Source of the DNA: an uncultured Salinicoccus sp.
Lineage (GTDB): Bacteria > Bacillota > Bacilli > Staphylococcales > Salinicoccaceae
Assembly (NCBI GenBank): GCA_947494965.1
Contig: CANLWV010000002.1
Span: 62,001-126,000, forward strand
Reading direction: 5' to 3'
Length of the DNA stretch: 64,000 nucleotides
Position 1 is the stretch's first letter; the number at the start of each line of letters is the position of its first letter. The position numbers and the translations under genes were made by a program. Shown in pieces: positions 29,866 through 38,284 of this stretch. The notes below the pieces were generated by a model that was not told where the DNA came from, did not search any database, and worked only from the letters and a program-made list of their open reading frames with translations.

Positions 29866-31548
29866 ATGATATTCAGAAAAAGGATCGAACATATAAGAAG
29901 ATACCGGGAGATTGCCCTGGCCTTCTCCAAAAGTGGTTTCGGATTTATCGTAGAAGAGTTGGGGCTTGATGAGGTTCTGTCCCTGCCGAAGAAAATGCTG
30001 CTCAAAAAGGATGGCACACACATCGAAAAGACGCGCGGAGAACGCATACGCCTCTTTTTGGAAGAAATGGGCCCCACCTTCATCAAAGTAGGCCAGATTG
30101 CAAGCACCAGGCCTGACCTTCTGCCGGAAGATATCATCGAGGAACTATCGAAGCTGCAGAGCGACGTACCTTCTTTTCCATACGATGAAGCAAAAGAGAT
30201 CATCGAACACTCTTTGGGAGCTGAGATGGATGATATCTTTTTGGAGTTTGAACAGGAAGCAATCGGGTCCGCCTCCATAGGCCAGGTCCACAAGGCCAGG
30301 CTTGTAACCGGGGAAGCTGTTGCAGTTAAGGTGCAGCGCCCGAATATCGAGAAAATCATCCGCAACGACTTGGAAATTCTGCAACAATTGGCATTGATAG
30401 CAGAATCCCGTATGGAATGGGCCCGCCAATATCAGCTGGTGGACATGATGAAGGAGTTCTCGAAATCCATCATAAATGAACTCGACTACACCATCGAAGG
30501 GCGTAATGCAGATAAGATCGGCAAACAGTTCAAAGATGACGAGGTCGTCCATATTCCAGAAGTCTACTGGGATGTCACGACGAAAGATGTGCTCGTGATG
30601 GAGTTTATAGAAGGCATTCAAATTGGAGACCTCGATTCACTGGCGGCTGAGGGGTATTCAAACGAAGTGCTTGCAGAGCGTCTCACACACGCAATTTTTC
30701 ATCAGATCCTGATTGAAGGATTCTTCCATGGCGACCCACACCCTGGGAACATCACCGTAATGGACGGCGGCGTCATCGGATTCCTCGACTTCGGCATGGT
30801 GGGCAAGATGACGCGTGAGATGAAGTCGATCTACGGCTCGCTGCTCATCGCCATGATGAAAAAAGATGCAGACGGCGTCGTCCGCGCCATAACACGGATG
30901 GGGGTCGTTCCGGACGAGGTCAATATGAAGATCCTCAAAAAAGATGCCGAACTGCTCCGCGACAAGTATTACGATGTTCCGCTCAGCCGCATGGACCTCG
31001 GTGAAGCTGTACAGGACATCTTCCATATAGCGAACGAGCACCATATCAAACTGCCGACAGATTTCACGATGCTCGGCAAGACCATTCTGACGCTTGAGAG
31101 CATCGTCCGCGAACTTGACCCGGACTTCAGCATCGTCGATGTAGCAGAACCTTTCGGCAGGCAGCTCCTGAGGGAGCGGTACAACCCTAAAAATGCTGCA
31201 GATCATGCGTGGCGCAGCTGGATCGAATTCAGCGATGACCTAAAGGATGTTTCCGGTAATGTCCACGAATTCTCCAAAGGATTGAAAGGTCGCAGTGTCC
31301 CTGTAGAACTGCAGGTGAAGCGGAGCGAGGCGTTCATGAAGCGTCTCGACCGGATAGGCAACCGATTGACGTTCAGTATCGTCCTACTGTCCTTCAGCAT
31401 CATCATGGTCGGCCTCATCATCAGTTCCGCATTGACCGACCAAGCCACCGTCCTCTTCAATATTCCGGCTATAGAAATCGGTTCTGTGGTAGCTCTACTG
31501 ATGTTCATCGGCATGATCTATTCCATATTCCGTTCGGGAAGATTTTAG
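29866..31548 (+). CDS. AarF/UbiB family (ABC1) atypical kinase
   Basis: A 560-residue membrane-associated atypical kinase. The family KxGQ motif is in FIKVGQIASTRPDLLPEDII (about 70), the nucleotide loop in IGSASIGQVHKARL, VAVKVQRP carries the conserved Lys, and GDPHPGNITV plus FLDFGMVG form the catalytic and metal sites. Two C-terminal transmembrane helices (about 500-555) anchor it. Relatives support ubiquinone or other isoprenoid-lipid metabolism; the role in this menaquinone-type organism is unknown. The start is the ATG at 29866 with GGGAGG six bases upstream. Confidence 0.92.
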   Translation: MIFRKRIEHIRRYREIALAFSKSGFGFIVEELGLDEVLSLPKKMLLKKDGTHIEKTRGERIRLFLEEMGPTFIKVGQIASTRPDLLPEDIIEELSKLQSDVPSFPYDEAKEIIEHSLGAEMDDIFLEFEQEAIGSASIGQVHKARLVTGEAVAVKVQRPNIEKIIRNDLEILQQLALIAESRMEWARQYQLVDMMKEFSKSIINELDYTIEGRNADKIGKQFKDDEVVHIPEVYWDVTTKDVLVMEFIEGIQIGDLDSLAAEGYSNEVLAERLTHAIFHQILIEGFFHGDPHPGNITVMDGGVIGFLDFGMVGKMTREMKSIYGSLLIAMMKKDADGVVRAITRMGVVPDEVNMKILKKDAELLRDKYYDVPLSRMDLGEAVQDIFHIANEHHIKLPTDFTMLGKTILTLESIVRELDPDFSIVDVAEPFGRQLLRERYNPKNAADHAWRSWIEFSDDLKDVSGNVHEFSKGLKGRSVPVELQVKRSEAFMKRLDRIGNRLTFSIVLLSFSIIMVGLIISSALTDQATVLFNIPAIEIGSVVALLMFIGMIYSIFRSGRF

Positions 31549-31592
31549 AAAAAGCCCTGGAGGTCTGTAGTGTAGTGACCCCAGGGCTTTTT
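31549..31592. terminator. Bidirectional terminator, AarF kinase / cymR
   Basis: AAAAAGCCCTGG / CCAGGGCTTTTT with a 20-base loop lies between the convergent genes. Confidence 0.85.
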
Positions 31593-31596
31593 CATA

Positions 31597-32013
31597 TCAT
31601 ATATAGAACATGTAGTCGTCGATTTCATCGTCATCGTGGTTCACCATATCCGAAAGCGTAGTGTGGTCGAGCACGTCACGAAGGGCGTCCCGTATCCTGC
31701 CCCACAGATAGCGTTCCGTATCGGTGTCCTTATCATCACCTTCAACCGCAACGATATTCTCTTCCAATGTCCTGAAGATCTTCCCGACAGTGATCTCATC
31801 CGGCGCATGGTTCAATTCATAGCCGCCATAGGCGCCCCGTGTACTTTTGACGAGTTCTGCACGTTTTAAGTTCGTGACAATCTGTTCAAGGTATAGGTCG
31901 CTGATCCCCCGCTCGTCGGCAATGGATTTGACGCTACGCTTATGCTCACCGTAGCTTCTGGCTAAAGCCAGCATAAAATAGAGACCATATCTCCCGCGTG
32001 TAGAAATTTTCAT
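31597..32013 (-). CDS. cymR: Rrf2 family regulator, CymR-like
   Basis: A 138-residue winged-helix regulator starting MKISTRGRYGLYFMLALA. It has the recognition region ISDLYLEQIVTNLKRAELVKS and the wing TRGAYGGYELN. It contains no cysteine at all, so it cannot hold an IscR-type iron-sulfur cluster; this fits CymR, the cysteine-metabolism repressor that works with CysK. The start is the ATG at 32013 (GAGGTG just upstream). It is divergent from rarA, as in Bacillus and Staphylococcus. Confidence 0.85.
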   Translation of the reverse strand: MKISTRGRYGLYFMLALARSYGEHKRSVKSIADERGISDLYLEQIVTNLKRAELVKSTRGAYGGYELNHAPDEITVGKIFRTLEENIVAVEGDDKDTDTERYLWGRIRDALRDVLDHTTLSDMVNHDDDEIDDYMFYI

Positions 32014-32094
32014 AAAGCACCTCATAGTTTAAGTTCATATTTATATCGGTTATAGTAGTATTAAATATATCATAACTCTGAAACAGGTGAAAAT

Positions 32095-33363
32095 ATGTCA
32101 ACTCAGCCTCTCAGCTTTAGAATGCGACCAAAAACGATAGATGAAGTCCTCGGCCAGACCCACCTTGTCGGTGAAGGCAGCATCATCCGCCGGATGGTGA
32201 CGGCTAAACGCCTTACATCAATGATCCTCTATGGCCCACCAGGCATCGGCAAGACCAGCATCGCGAGCGCAATTGCAGGTTCGACAAGTTACAAATTCCG
32301 TACCTTGAATGCTGTCACCAATACGAAGAAGGATATGCAGATGGTGGCCGATGAAGGGAAGATGAGCGGTAGCGTCATCCTCCTTCTTGATGAGATACAC
32401 CGTCTGGATAAAGCTAAGCAGGACTTTCTGCTGCCGCATCTGGAAAATGGCAACATCATACTGATCGGCGCCACTACTTCCAACCCCTACCACGCCATCA
32501 ATCCAGCCATCAGGAGCCGATGCCAGATTTTCGAATTGCACCTGCTCGATCCGGAAGATGTGGAGGTGGCACTTAACCGTGCGCTTTCGGATACTGGCCG
32601 AGGCCTTGGGGATATGTCCATAAATATCAGCGGTGAAGCCCTCGAATATCTGTCCGTCACAAGCCAGGGTGACGTCAGAAGTGCGTTGAATGCTTTGGAA
32701 CTGGCAGCACTCAGTTCCGACAAAGACGCAAGTGGTGCCGTCAATATTTCATTGGATGACGCACGTGCCTGCATGCAGAAGTCCGACCTGCTCTATGACA
32801 AAGACGGCGATCAGCACTACGATGTGATGAGTGCCTTCCAAAAATCAATCCGCGGCAGTGATGTTGATGCTTCGCTGCATTACCTGGCCCGTCTGATAGA
32901 AGCAGGCGACCTTGTCACCATCGTCAGACGCCTCCTTGTCATCAGCTATGAGGACGTGGGGCTTGCGAACCCACAACTTGCTTCAAGAACCCTGGACGCC
33001 ATCCATTCAGCGGAACGCCTCGGGTTTCCGGAAGCGCGGATACCCTTGTCCCAGGCCGTCATAGAACTTGCCCTATCACCGAAATCGAACAGCGCAATTA
33101 AAAGCATCGATGCCGCCCTATCGGATATCAGAAAGAAAAAGACAGGTAGTGTGCCGAAGCACTTGAAGGACGCGCACTATAAAAGTGCAGAAAAACTCGG
33201 CAACGGTGTCAGCTATAAATATCCGCATAACTACCCGAATCACGTCGTCAGGCAGCAATACTTGCCGGATCCTCTGAAAAGTGCAGCATACTATCAGAAA
33301 TCAGATGTATCCAAATACGAGAAACAGCTCGCCGAAGTATATGATAAGCTCAAAAAGATATAA
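32095..33363 (+). CDS. rarA: Replication-associated recombination protein RarA (MgsA)
   Basis: An AAA+ ATPase that acts at stalled replication forks. It is 422 residues. Walker A is LYGPPGIGKTSIA (about 45), Walker B LLLDEIHRLDKAK, sensor 1 GATTSNPY and the arginine finger INPAIRSRC. The C-terminal tetramerisation domain ends with VSYKYPHNYPNHVVRQQYLP. It has its own terminator at 33365-33402. Confidence 0.95.
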   Translation: MSTQPLSFRMRPKTIDEVLGQTHLVGEGSIIRRMVTAKRLTSMILYGPPGIGKTSIASAIAGSTSYKFRTLNAVTNTKKDMQMVADEGKMSGSVILLLDEIHRLDKAKQDFLLPHLENGNIILIGATTSNPYHAINPAIRSRCQIFELHLLDPEDVEVALNRALSDTGRGLGDMSINISGEALEYLSVTSQGDVRSALNALELAALSSDKDASGAVNISLDDARACMQKSDLLYDKDGDQHYDVMSAFQKSIRGSDVDASLHYLARLIEAGDLVTIVRRLLVISYEDVGLANPQLASRTLDAIHSAERLGFPEARIPLSQAVIELALSPKSNSAIKSIDAALSDIRKKKTGSVPKHLKDAHYKSAEKLGNGVSYKYPHNYPNHVVRQQYLPDPLKSAAYYQKSDVSKYEKQLAEVYDKLKKI

Positions 33364-33364
33364 A

Positions 33365-33402
33365 AAAATAAGCACCGAATTTTACAATTCGGTACTTATT
33401 TG
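33365..33402. terminator. Bidirectional terminator of rarA and the 6S RNA
   Basis: AAATAAGCACCGAATT / AATTCGGTACTTATTT has one mismatch and a TTAC loop. On the minus strand it is followed by TTTTTTT and would end the 6S RNA. Confidence 0.88.
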
Positions 33403-33598
33403 GAATATCCGAGCTTAAGCCGTGTGTTATTGTTGATTATTTTGGCCTGCTAATTGCAGGTGGGTGCCCAGTTTCCTACTCCAAACGTCCTGTCGGACAG
33501 GCATGTTTTTCATAGGAAAACCTATCAAGCTCCCGTTTATAAAAGTGTTAGGTCAAAATATAATTCAACACATCACGAACTTCTCAGATATTCCTCTT
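33403..33598 (-). ncRNA. ssrS: Probable 6S RNA
   Basis: A 196-base non-coding stretch that folds into one long rod. GGAATATC at its 5' end pairs with GATATTCC at its 3' end. Inner helices include CTTAAG-side, TTTTGACC/GGCCAAAA and TAGGTTTTCCTA-type pairs, capped by a CCTGTCCGACAGG hairpin. A small hairpin CCTGC-AATTA-GCAGG lies on the 3' side of a central bubble. The minus-strand 5' part (GTGATGTGTTGAA) resembles Bacillus 6S-1 from memory, and the location between aspS and rarA/cymR is that of bsrA. 6S RNA sequesters sigma-A RNA polymerase. Confidence 0.75.
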
Positions 33599-33604
33599 GA
33601 ATAC

Positions 33605-33613
33605 ATAATAGCA
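33605..33613 (-). promoter_or_regulatory. Extended -10 promoter of the 6S RNA
   Basis: TGCTATTAT on the minus strand is an extended -10 that would start transcription at about 33598, at the foot of the closing helix. The -35 region (TTTTCT) is weak. Confidence 0.6.
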
Positions 33614-33733
33614 CATGCCTCGAAAAAAGAAAAGGAAAATGAATACGTTTTCTCTGTTTGGCCTTCTCCAACCGACCGGCAGGCTGAAAATGACCTTTGC
33701 CTTACCTATCCAGGAACCGGCCACTCACGTAGC

Positions 33734-33766
33734 AATACCGGCAGGCTCTAGCCTGCCGGTATTTTC
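33734..33766. terminator. Hairpin after aspS
   Basis: AATACCGGCAGGCT / AGCCTGCCGGTATT is a strong stem right after the aspS stop. The T-tract is modest (ATTTT on the plus strand, weaker on the minus), so termination of aspS is likely but not certain. No gene is seen in the 120 bases between it and the 6S promoter. Confidence 0.6.
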
Positions 33767-35524
33767 CTATTCTTCTGTGTTTACAGAGATATGCAGCTCA
33801 TCTAATTGTCTTGGATCGACATGTGAAGGTGCATTCATCATCAGGTCACCGGCACTTGCCGTCTTAGGGAAGGCGATGACGTCACGAATGTTGTCTGTAC
33901 CCGCCAGTAGCATCACGAACCGGTCCAGACCATATGCGATTCCACCGTGCGGAGGTGCGCCGTATTTGAACGCTTCAAGAAGGAAGCCGAACTGCTCATC
34001 GCGTTCCTCTTCGGTGAAACCGAGTGCTTTGAACATCTTCTTCTGAAGTTCGGCATCATGGATGCGGATCGAACCACCGCCGAGTTCATAGCCATTCAAT
34101 ACGATGTCATAGGCATTCGCCTTCACATCTTCCGGATGATCCTCCAATTTGTCTATATCCTCTTGCCTTGGCGAAGTGAACGGATGGTGGGCCGCGAAAT
34201 AACGGTCTTCCTCGTCATCATATTCAAGCAACGGCCAGTCGGTCACCCATACGAAATTAAACTGATCCGCCGGTATCAGCTCCAGATCCCGGGCAAGCTT
34301 GTTACGCAAGTTGCCGAGTGCGGCGTTGACGACTTTTGCAGAGTCCGCCACGAATAGGATAAGGTCATTGTCGACCAGGGAAAGCGTGCTTGAGAGTTCC
34401 GACTGCTCCCCTTCATCGAAGAACTTGGCAACCGGACCATTCAAGGCGCCCTCATTCACCTTCAGCCAAGCCAATCCTTTAGCGCCATAATTTTTGACGA
34501 ACGCTTCGAGCTTGTCGATGTCTTTCCTCGAAAACTTATCGGCCGCATCCTTCACGACAATCGCTTTGACAAGTCCGCCGTTATCGACTGCAGAACGGAA
34601 TACTTTAAATTCGGATTTGCTGCTGAATGCGCTCAAGTCATTCAACTTCATGCCGAATCGTGTATCTGGTTTATCCACACCGTATTCAGCCATCGCCTCA
34701 TTGTAGGTCATCCTCGGGAATGGCAGTGTGATATCCATACCCTTAACATCCTTCATGACGTGGGCAATCATTCTCTCATTCAGATCCATGATCTGCTCCT
34801 GGTCCATGAATGAAGTTTCAATATCAATCTGTGTAAATTCCGGTTGGCGGTCGGCCCTCAAATCTTCGTCGCGGAAACATTTGACGATCTGATAGTAGCG
34901 TTCCATGCCGGACAGCATAAGAAGCTGCTTATAGATCTGTGGGGATTGGGGCAATGCATAGAATTCCCCTTCGTGGATCCTGGAAGGCACCAGATAGTCG
35001 CGCGCGCCCTCTGGCGTAGACTTGGAGAGTACCGGCGTCTCGATGTCGATGAAATCCTCATTGTCCAGGAAATTCCTGACACTGCGGTTCAATGAGTGTC
35101 TGAGCTTCAATATGCTCTGCAGCTTCGGCTTCCGTAATTCCAGGTATCTGTATTTCAACCTGAGGTCCTCGTTCGTCGTATCATCGGTGATCTGGAATGG
35201 CGGTGTCTCTGATTTTGACAGCACTTCCACTTCATCTGCAAACACTTCGATACGCCCTGTCGGGATATTGTCGTTCCATTGTGACTCATCTCGCTCATGC
35301 ACTTTGCCGGAAACGGCGATGACATATTCCGTACGGATGCGGTCGGCAATATTCAATGCCGACTCGGATACTTCCGGGTTGAAGACCACTTGAATCACAC
35401 CTTTACGGTCCCTCAGATCGATGAATATCAGACCGCCCAAATCGCGTCTTTTCTGTACCCATCCTTTTAGGTTCACCCGTTCTCCAGTCATCTTTTCTGT
35501 GATTTCCGCTGTATGTCTCCTCAT
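33767..35524 (-). CDS. aspS: Aspartyl-tRNA synthetase
   Basis: 585 residues, bacterial type. It has an N-terminal OB anticodon-binding domain ([24 protein letters not shown]), class II motif 2 in [20 protein letters not shown], a GAD insertion and motif 3 in [15 protein letters not shown]. The ATG overlaps the hisS stop (ATGA). It is co-transcribed with hisS under a shared T-box, an arrangement kept in Bacilli. Confidence 0.97.
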   Translation of the reverse strand: MRRHTAEITEKMTGERVNLKGWVQKRRDLGGLIFIDLRDRKGVIQVVFNPEVSESALNIADRIRTEYVIAVSGKVHERDESQWNDNIPTGRIEVFADEVEVLSKSETPPFQITDDTTNEDLRLKYRYLELRKPKLQSILKLRHSLNRSVRNFLDNEDFIDIETPVLSKSTPEGARDYLVPSRIHEGEFYALPQSPQIYKQLLMLSGMERYYQIVKCFRDEDLRADRQPEFTQIDIETSFMDQEQIMDLNERMIAHVMKDVKGMDITLPFPRMTYNEAMAEYGVDKPDTRFGMKLNDLSAFSSKSEFKVFRSAVDNGGLVKAIVVKDAADKFSRKDIDKLEAFVKNYGAKGLAWLKVNEGALNGPVAKFFDEGEQSELSSTLSLVDNDLILFVADSAKVVNAALGNLRNKLARDLELIPADQFNFVWVTDWPLLEYDDEEDRYFAAHHPFTSPRQEDIDKLEDHPEDVKANAYDIVLNGYELGGGSIRIHDAELQKKMFKALGFTEEERDEQFGFLLEAFKYGAPPHGGIAYGLDRFVMLLAGTDNIRDVIAFPKTASAGDLMMNAPSHVDPRQLDELHISVNTEE

Positions 35525-36798
35525 GATTCTACCTCCTCGATTAGTTCAGCAAGTGCTTTTATGTCATCAAGTTTGACTTGCTTCGTGCTGCCGTCCGCCA
35601 TATTCTTCAGCTCGGCTACATTCGTCTCCCTTTCTTCTTCGCCTATTACGATGGTATGCTTGGCGCCTTTACGGTCGGCATCCTTCATCTGGGCCTTCAA
35701 CTTCCTGTTCTTATAATCCATATCCGAACTGATGCCTTCAGCGCGCAGCTGATGGATGAGCCGGCTTGCTGCGGTTCTTGATGCACCATCCAGCGTGCAG
35801 ATGTAGAGGTCGATACCTTGGGGCTTTGGAATTTCAATGCCTTCAGCCTCCAATGCCATAATCAGACGCTCGATGCTGAGCGCAAAACCGATACCCGTTT
35901 CAGTCGGACCGTCCAGCAATTCCAGCAGACCATTATAGCGCCCTCCGCCACATAGTGTGGTGATTGCGCCAAATCCTTCTGCATCGCTCATCAGCTCAAA
36001 TGCCGTGTGCGTATAATAATCGAGGCCCCTGACCAGGTTATAGTCGATTTCATAGCCGATGCCGAGTGCATCGAGGTTGCGCTTGACCTGTTCGAAATAT
36101 TCCTTTGATTCTTCATTCAAGTAATCGTAGATTCTTGGCGCCTGTTTAACGAGTGGGTGGTCACGATCCTTCTTGCAGTCAAGGATGCGCATCGGGTTCG
36201 TATCGATCCGGGATTGGCAATCTGAACAGAACTCCCCGATGGATGGTTTGAAGTGTGCCACCAATGCTTCATTATAGGCGGAACGACTGTCCTGGTCACC
36301 GATCGAATTGATGTAGAGCTTCAGATTCGAAAGGCCGAAAGACTTGTAGATCTGCATCAGCATGCTGATGACTTCCACATCGATAAGCGGGTCTTCTACG
36401 CCGATCGCTTCTATACCGAACTGCACAAATTGGCGGTAGCGCCCCTTCTGCTTCCTTTCATAGCGGAACATCGGCGCAAGGTAATAGACCTTGACGGGCT
36501 GATTCACATCATGCTGCATCTTGTTTTCTATATAGCTTCTGACGACAGGTGCGGTCCCTTCAGGCTTCAAAGTCATGCTGCGGTCGCCCTTGTCCTGGAA
36601 AGTATACATTTCCTTATTGACGATATCAGTGGAGCCACCGACTCCTCTGACGAACAGCTCAGTCGATTCAAAAACCGGTGTGCGGATTTCGCTGTAGTTG
36701 TAATCCTGCGCGATCTGATGGAGACGTGCTTCGATGAACTGCCATTTATAGGTGTCTTTAGGAAGGATATCCTGCGTACCTCTAGGTATTTGTATCAT
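35521..36798 (-). CDS. hisS: Histidyl-tRNA synthetase
   Basis: 425 residues. Class II motif 1 region [12 protein letters not shown], motif 2 [23 protein letters not shown], the histidine loops [14 protein letters not shown] and [10 protein letters not shown], motif 3 [15 protein letters not shown], and a C-terminal anticodon-binding domain. The start is the ATG at 36798 with GGAGTG seven bases upstream; the longer frame to 36813 has no such site. Confidence 0.97.
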   Translation of the reverse strand: MIQIPRGTQDILPKDTYKWQFIEARLHQIAQDYNYSEIRTPVFESTELFVRGVGGSTDIVNKEMYTFQDKGDRSMTLKPEGTAPVVRSYIENKMQHDVNQPVKVYYLAPMFRYERKQKGRYRQFVQFGIEAIGVEDPLIDVEVISMLMQIYKSFGLSNLKLYINSIGDQDSRSAYNEALVAHFKPSIGEFCSDCQSRIDTNPMRILDCKKDRDHPLVKQAPRIYDYLNEESKEYFEQVKRNLDALGIGYEIDYNLVRGLDYYTHTAFELMSDAEGFGAITTLCGGGRYNGLLELLDGPTETGIGFALSIERLIMALEAEGIEIPKPQGIDLYICTLDGASRTAASRLIHQLRAEGISSDMDYKNRKLKAQMKDADRKGAKHTIVIGEEERETNVAELKNMADGSTKQVKLDDIKALAELIEEVES

Positions 36799-36822
36799 TA
36801 TAAACCACTCCATTTCCGAAAA

Positions 36823-37045
36823 TTAAAAAAAGCCCCTTATATCCAATTGGATATAAGGGGCGATTACTCGCGTTGCCACCCTGATTCAGCCGATAAAAGG
36901 CCCTCTGGCATATTAACGGCTGCCACCGCCCGGCGCACGGGGTTCTACCAAAGTGTCGGTTCATGGATACGGATGATGAGTCTGTTTTCAGCCTCGACAG
37001 ACCTCTCTGGACATCACCCTATCCCCCTCTTTGGATCAAAGAACA
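36823..37045 (-). promoter_or_regulatory. T-box riboswitch of hisS-aspS
   Basis: The T-box core AGGGTGGCAACGCG is at about 36869-36882 on the minus strand. Stem I is closed by CCAAAG/CTTTGG. Before its 3' strand lies GACAC (36953-36957 in reverse), which contains both GAC (Asp) and CAC (His). A terminator stem with CCCCTTATATCCAATTGG and a T run is at 36823-36861. It regulates both synthetases. Confidence 0.9.
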
Positions 37046-37102
37046 GTTTTTCATTTATATAGTATATTAATATTATGGCTTAAAGCCGATGAAGTCAAGC
37101 AT

Positions 37103-37822
37103 TCATTTCAAGTACTCTACGATTCCGTCGGTAAGGCCCTGCACCATCAGTTCCTGATAATGCGAAGTCAGAAGGATGCGATCATCCAATTCATTGCTCA
37201 AATAGCCAAGTTCAACAAGGACCGCGGGATAATCCAGTTGCCATGTCACCTGATAGTTCATGCTGTGGACCCCGCGGTTCCTGAAATAGGAGCGGGTATC
37301 CAGTGCATTGTTCAGCGTTTCGGCAAATTTCTTTTGATGTGGATACGTATAATATGTGGTGAATCCGGTGACGCTCGGATCATCCATGGCATCGCTGTGC
37401 AGGCTGATGAACAGGTCGCCTTCAACTTTCCTGGCATCAAGCGACGCGAAGGTGTCCTGCTCCCTTGTGAGCAGCACTTCTGCACCGTGCCTTTCCAGTT
37501 CTTCCTTCAACTGCCCAGCCAGTCTGTAGACGATTTCATCCTCTGTAATGCCCGAGGCACTCGTCGCCCCCGGATCTTTGCCACCATGGCCCGGGTCGAG
37601 CACTATAGTCGTGCCTGAAATATCATATTCACGCGGCTGCAGGTCAATTGGCGCCTCGTTGCCTGAAGCCTTGAACAGGTGACCGGTTGCGGCGGTGATG
37701 AAGACTATCAGGGAAGCGGCCAACAGAAAAGCCACAGGAATCATATAGACATGTTTTTTGTACTTGATGAAAAAGGTGACTGCACCAAATGTGTTGACGA
37801 GAAGCCTTTTCATCCATTCCAT
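37103..37822 (-). CDS. lytH: N-acetylmuramoyl-L-alanine amidase, LytH-like
   Basis: A membrane-anchored zinc amidase (Amidase_3) of 239 residues. One transmembrane helix (about 27-48) precedes the catalytic domain. The zinc ligands are in VLDPGHGGKDPGA (His), ITEDEIVYRLA (Glu) and FISLHSDAM (His), and the catalytic Glu in AVLVELGYLSN. Staphylococcal LytH removes stem peptides to control where wall is built; here the SH3-like region between helix and amidase is missing. The ATG overlaps the dtd stop (TGATG). Confidence 0.9.
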   Translation of the reverse strand: MEWMKRLLVNTFGAVTFFIKYKKHVYMIPVAFLLAASLIVFITAATGHLFKASGNEAPIDLQPREYDISGTTIVLDPGHGGKDPGATSASGITEDEIVYRLAGQLKEELERHGAEVLLTREQDTFASLDARKVEGDLFISLHSDAMDDPSVTGFTTYYTYPHQKKFAETLNNALDTRSYFRNRGVHSMNYQVTWQLDYPAVLVELGYLSNELDDRILLTSHYQELMVQGLTDGIVEYLK

Positions 37823-38274
37823 CACAATATTTTTCCATTTTCCGCTTCATACATGAAGGTGATCGGCCCTTCGTTGTTGATCTGTACATTCATCATTTCA
37901 CCAAAGAACCCTTCTTTCACCGTCAGGCCCTGGTCCTTCAGATGGGAATTGAAGACGTCATAGAGATGTTTGGCCTGCTCCTTGCCGGCTGAATCGGTAA
38001 AGCTTGGACGGTTACCTTTTTTCACATCGGCGTAGAGCGTAAATTGGGAGATGCTGAGGATTTCCCCATCCACATCTTTGATGGAGAGGTTAATCTTCCC
38101 ATCCCTATCTTCAAAATTCCGGCTGGCGGCAATCTTCTCAGCGAGTTTCCTCGCATCCGCCTCCGTCGAATCTTTGGAGACGCCGACCAGCAGGCAATAT
38201 CCTTTTTTGATTTCATTGTAAAATTCATTGCTTATCACTGTCGCACTCGACACCCTCTGCAATAAGACCCTCAT
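37822..38274 (-). CDS. dtd: D-aminoacyl-tRNA deacylase
   Basis: It hydrolyses D-aminoacyl-tRNAs and Gly-tRNA-Ala mischarges. It is 150 residues, with MRVLLQRVSSATV at the N-terminus, the SQFTLYADVKKGNRPSF motif (SQFTL) and a C-terminal GPITFMYE replacing the NSGPVT motif (here NNEGPIT). The start is the ATG at 38274 with GAGGTGG upstream. It lies ten bases after the rsh gene. Confidence 0.94.
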   Translation of the reverse strand: MRVLLQRVSSATVISNEFYNEIKKGYCLLVGVSKDSTEADARKLAEKIAASRNFEDRDGKINLSIKDVDGEILSISQFTLYADVKKGNRPSFTDSAGKEQAKHLYDVFNSHLKDQGLTVKEGFFGEMMNVQINNEGPITFMYEAENGKIL

Positions 38275-38284
38275 TAATTCCACC

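Noticed and set aside
33403-33598. 6S-like RNA on the plus strand
   Set aside because: The rod folds on either strand, but the extended -10, the longer T run and the resemblance to 6S-1 favour the minus strand.
33464-34046. Plus-strand frames in the aspS-rarA gap
   Set aside because: They overlap the structured RNA and the antisense of aspS, with no start signals.
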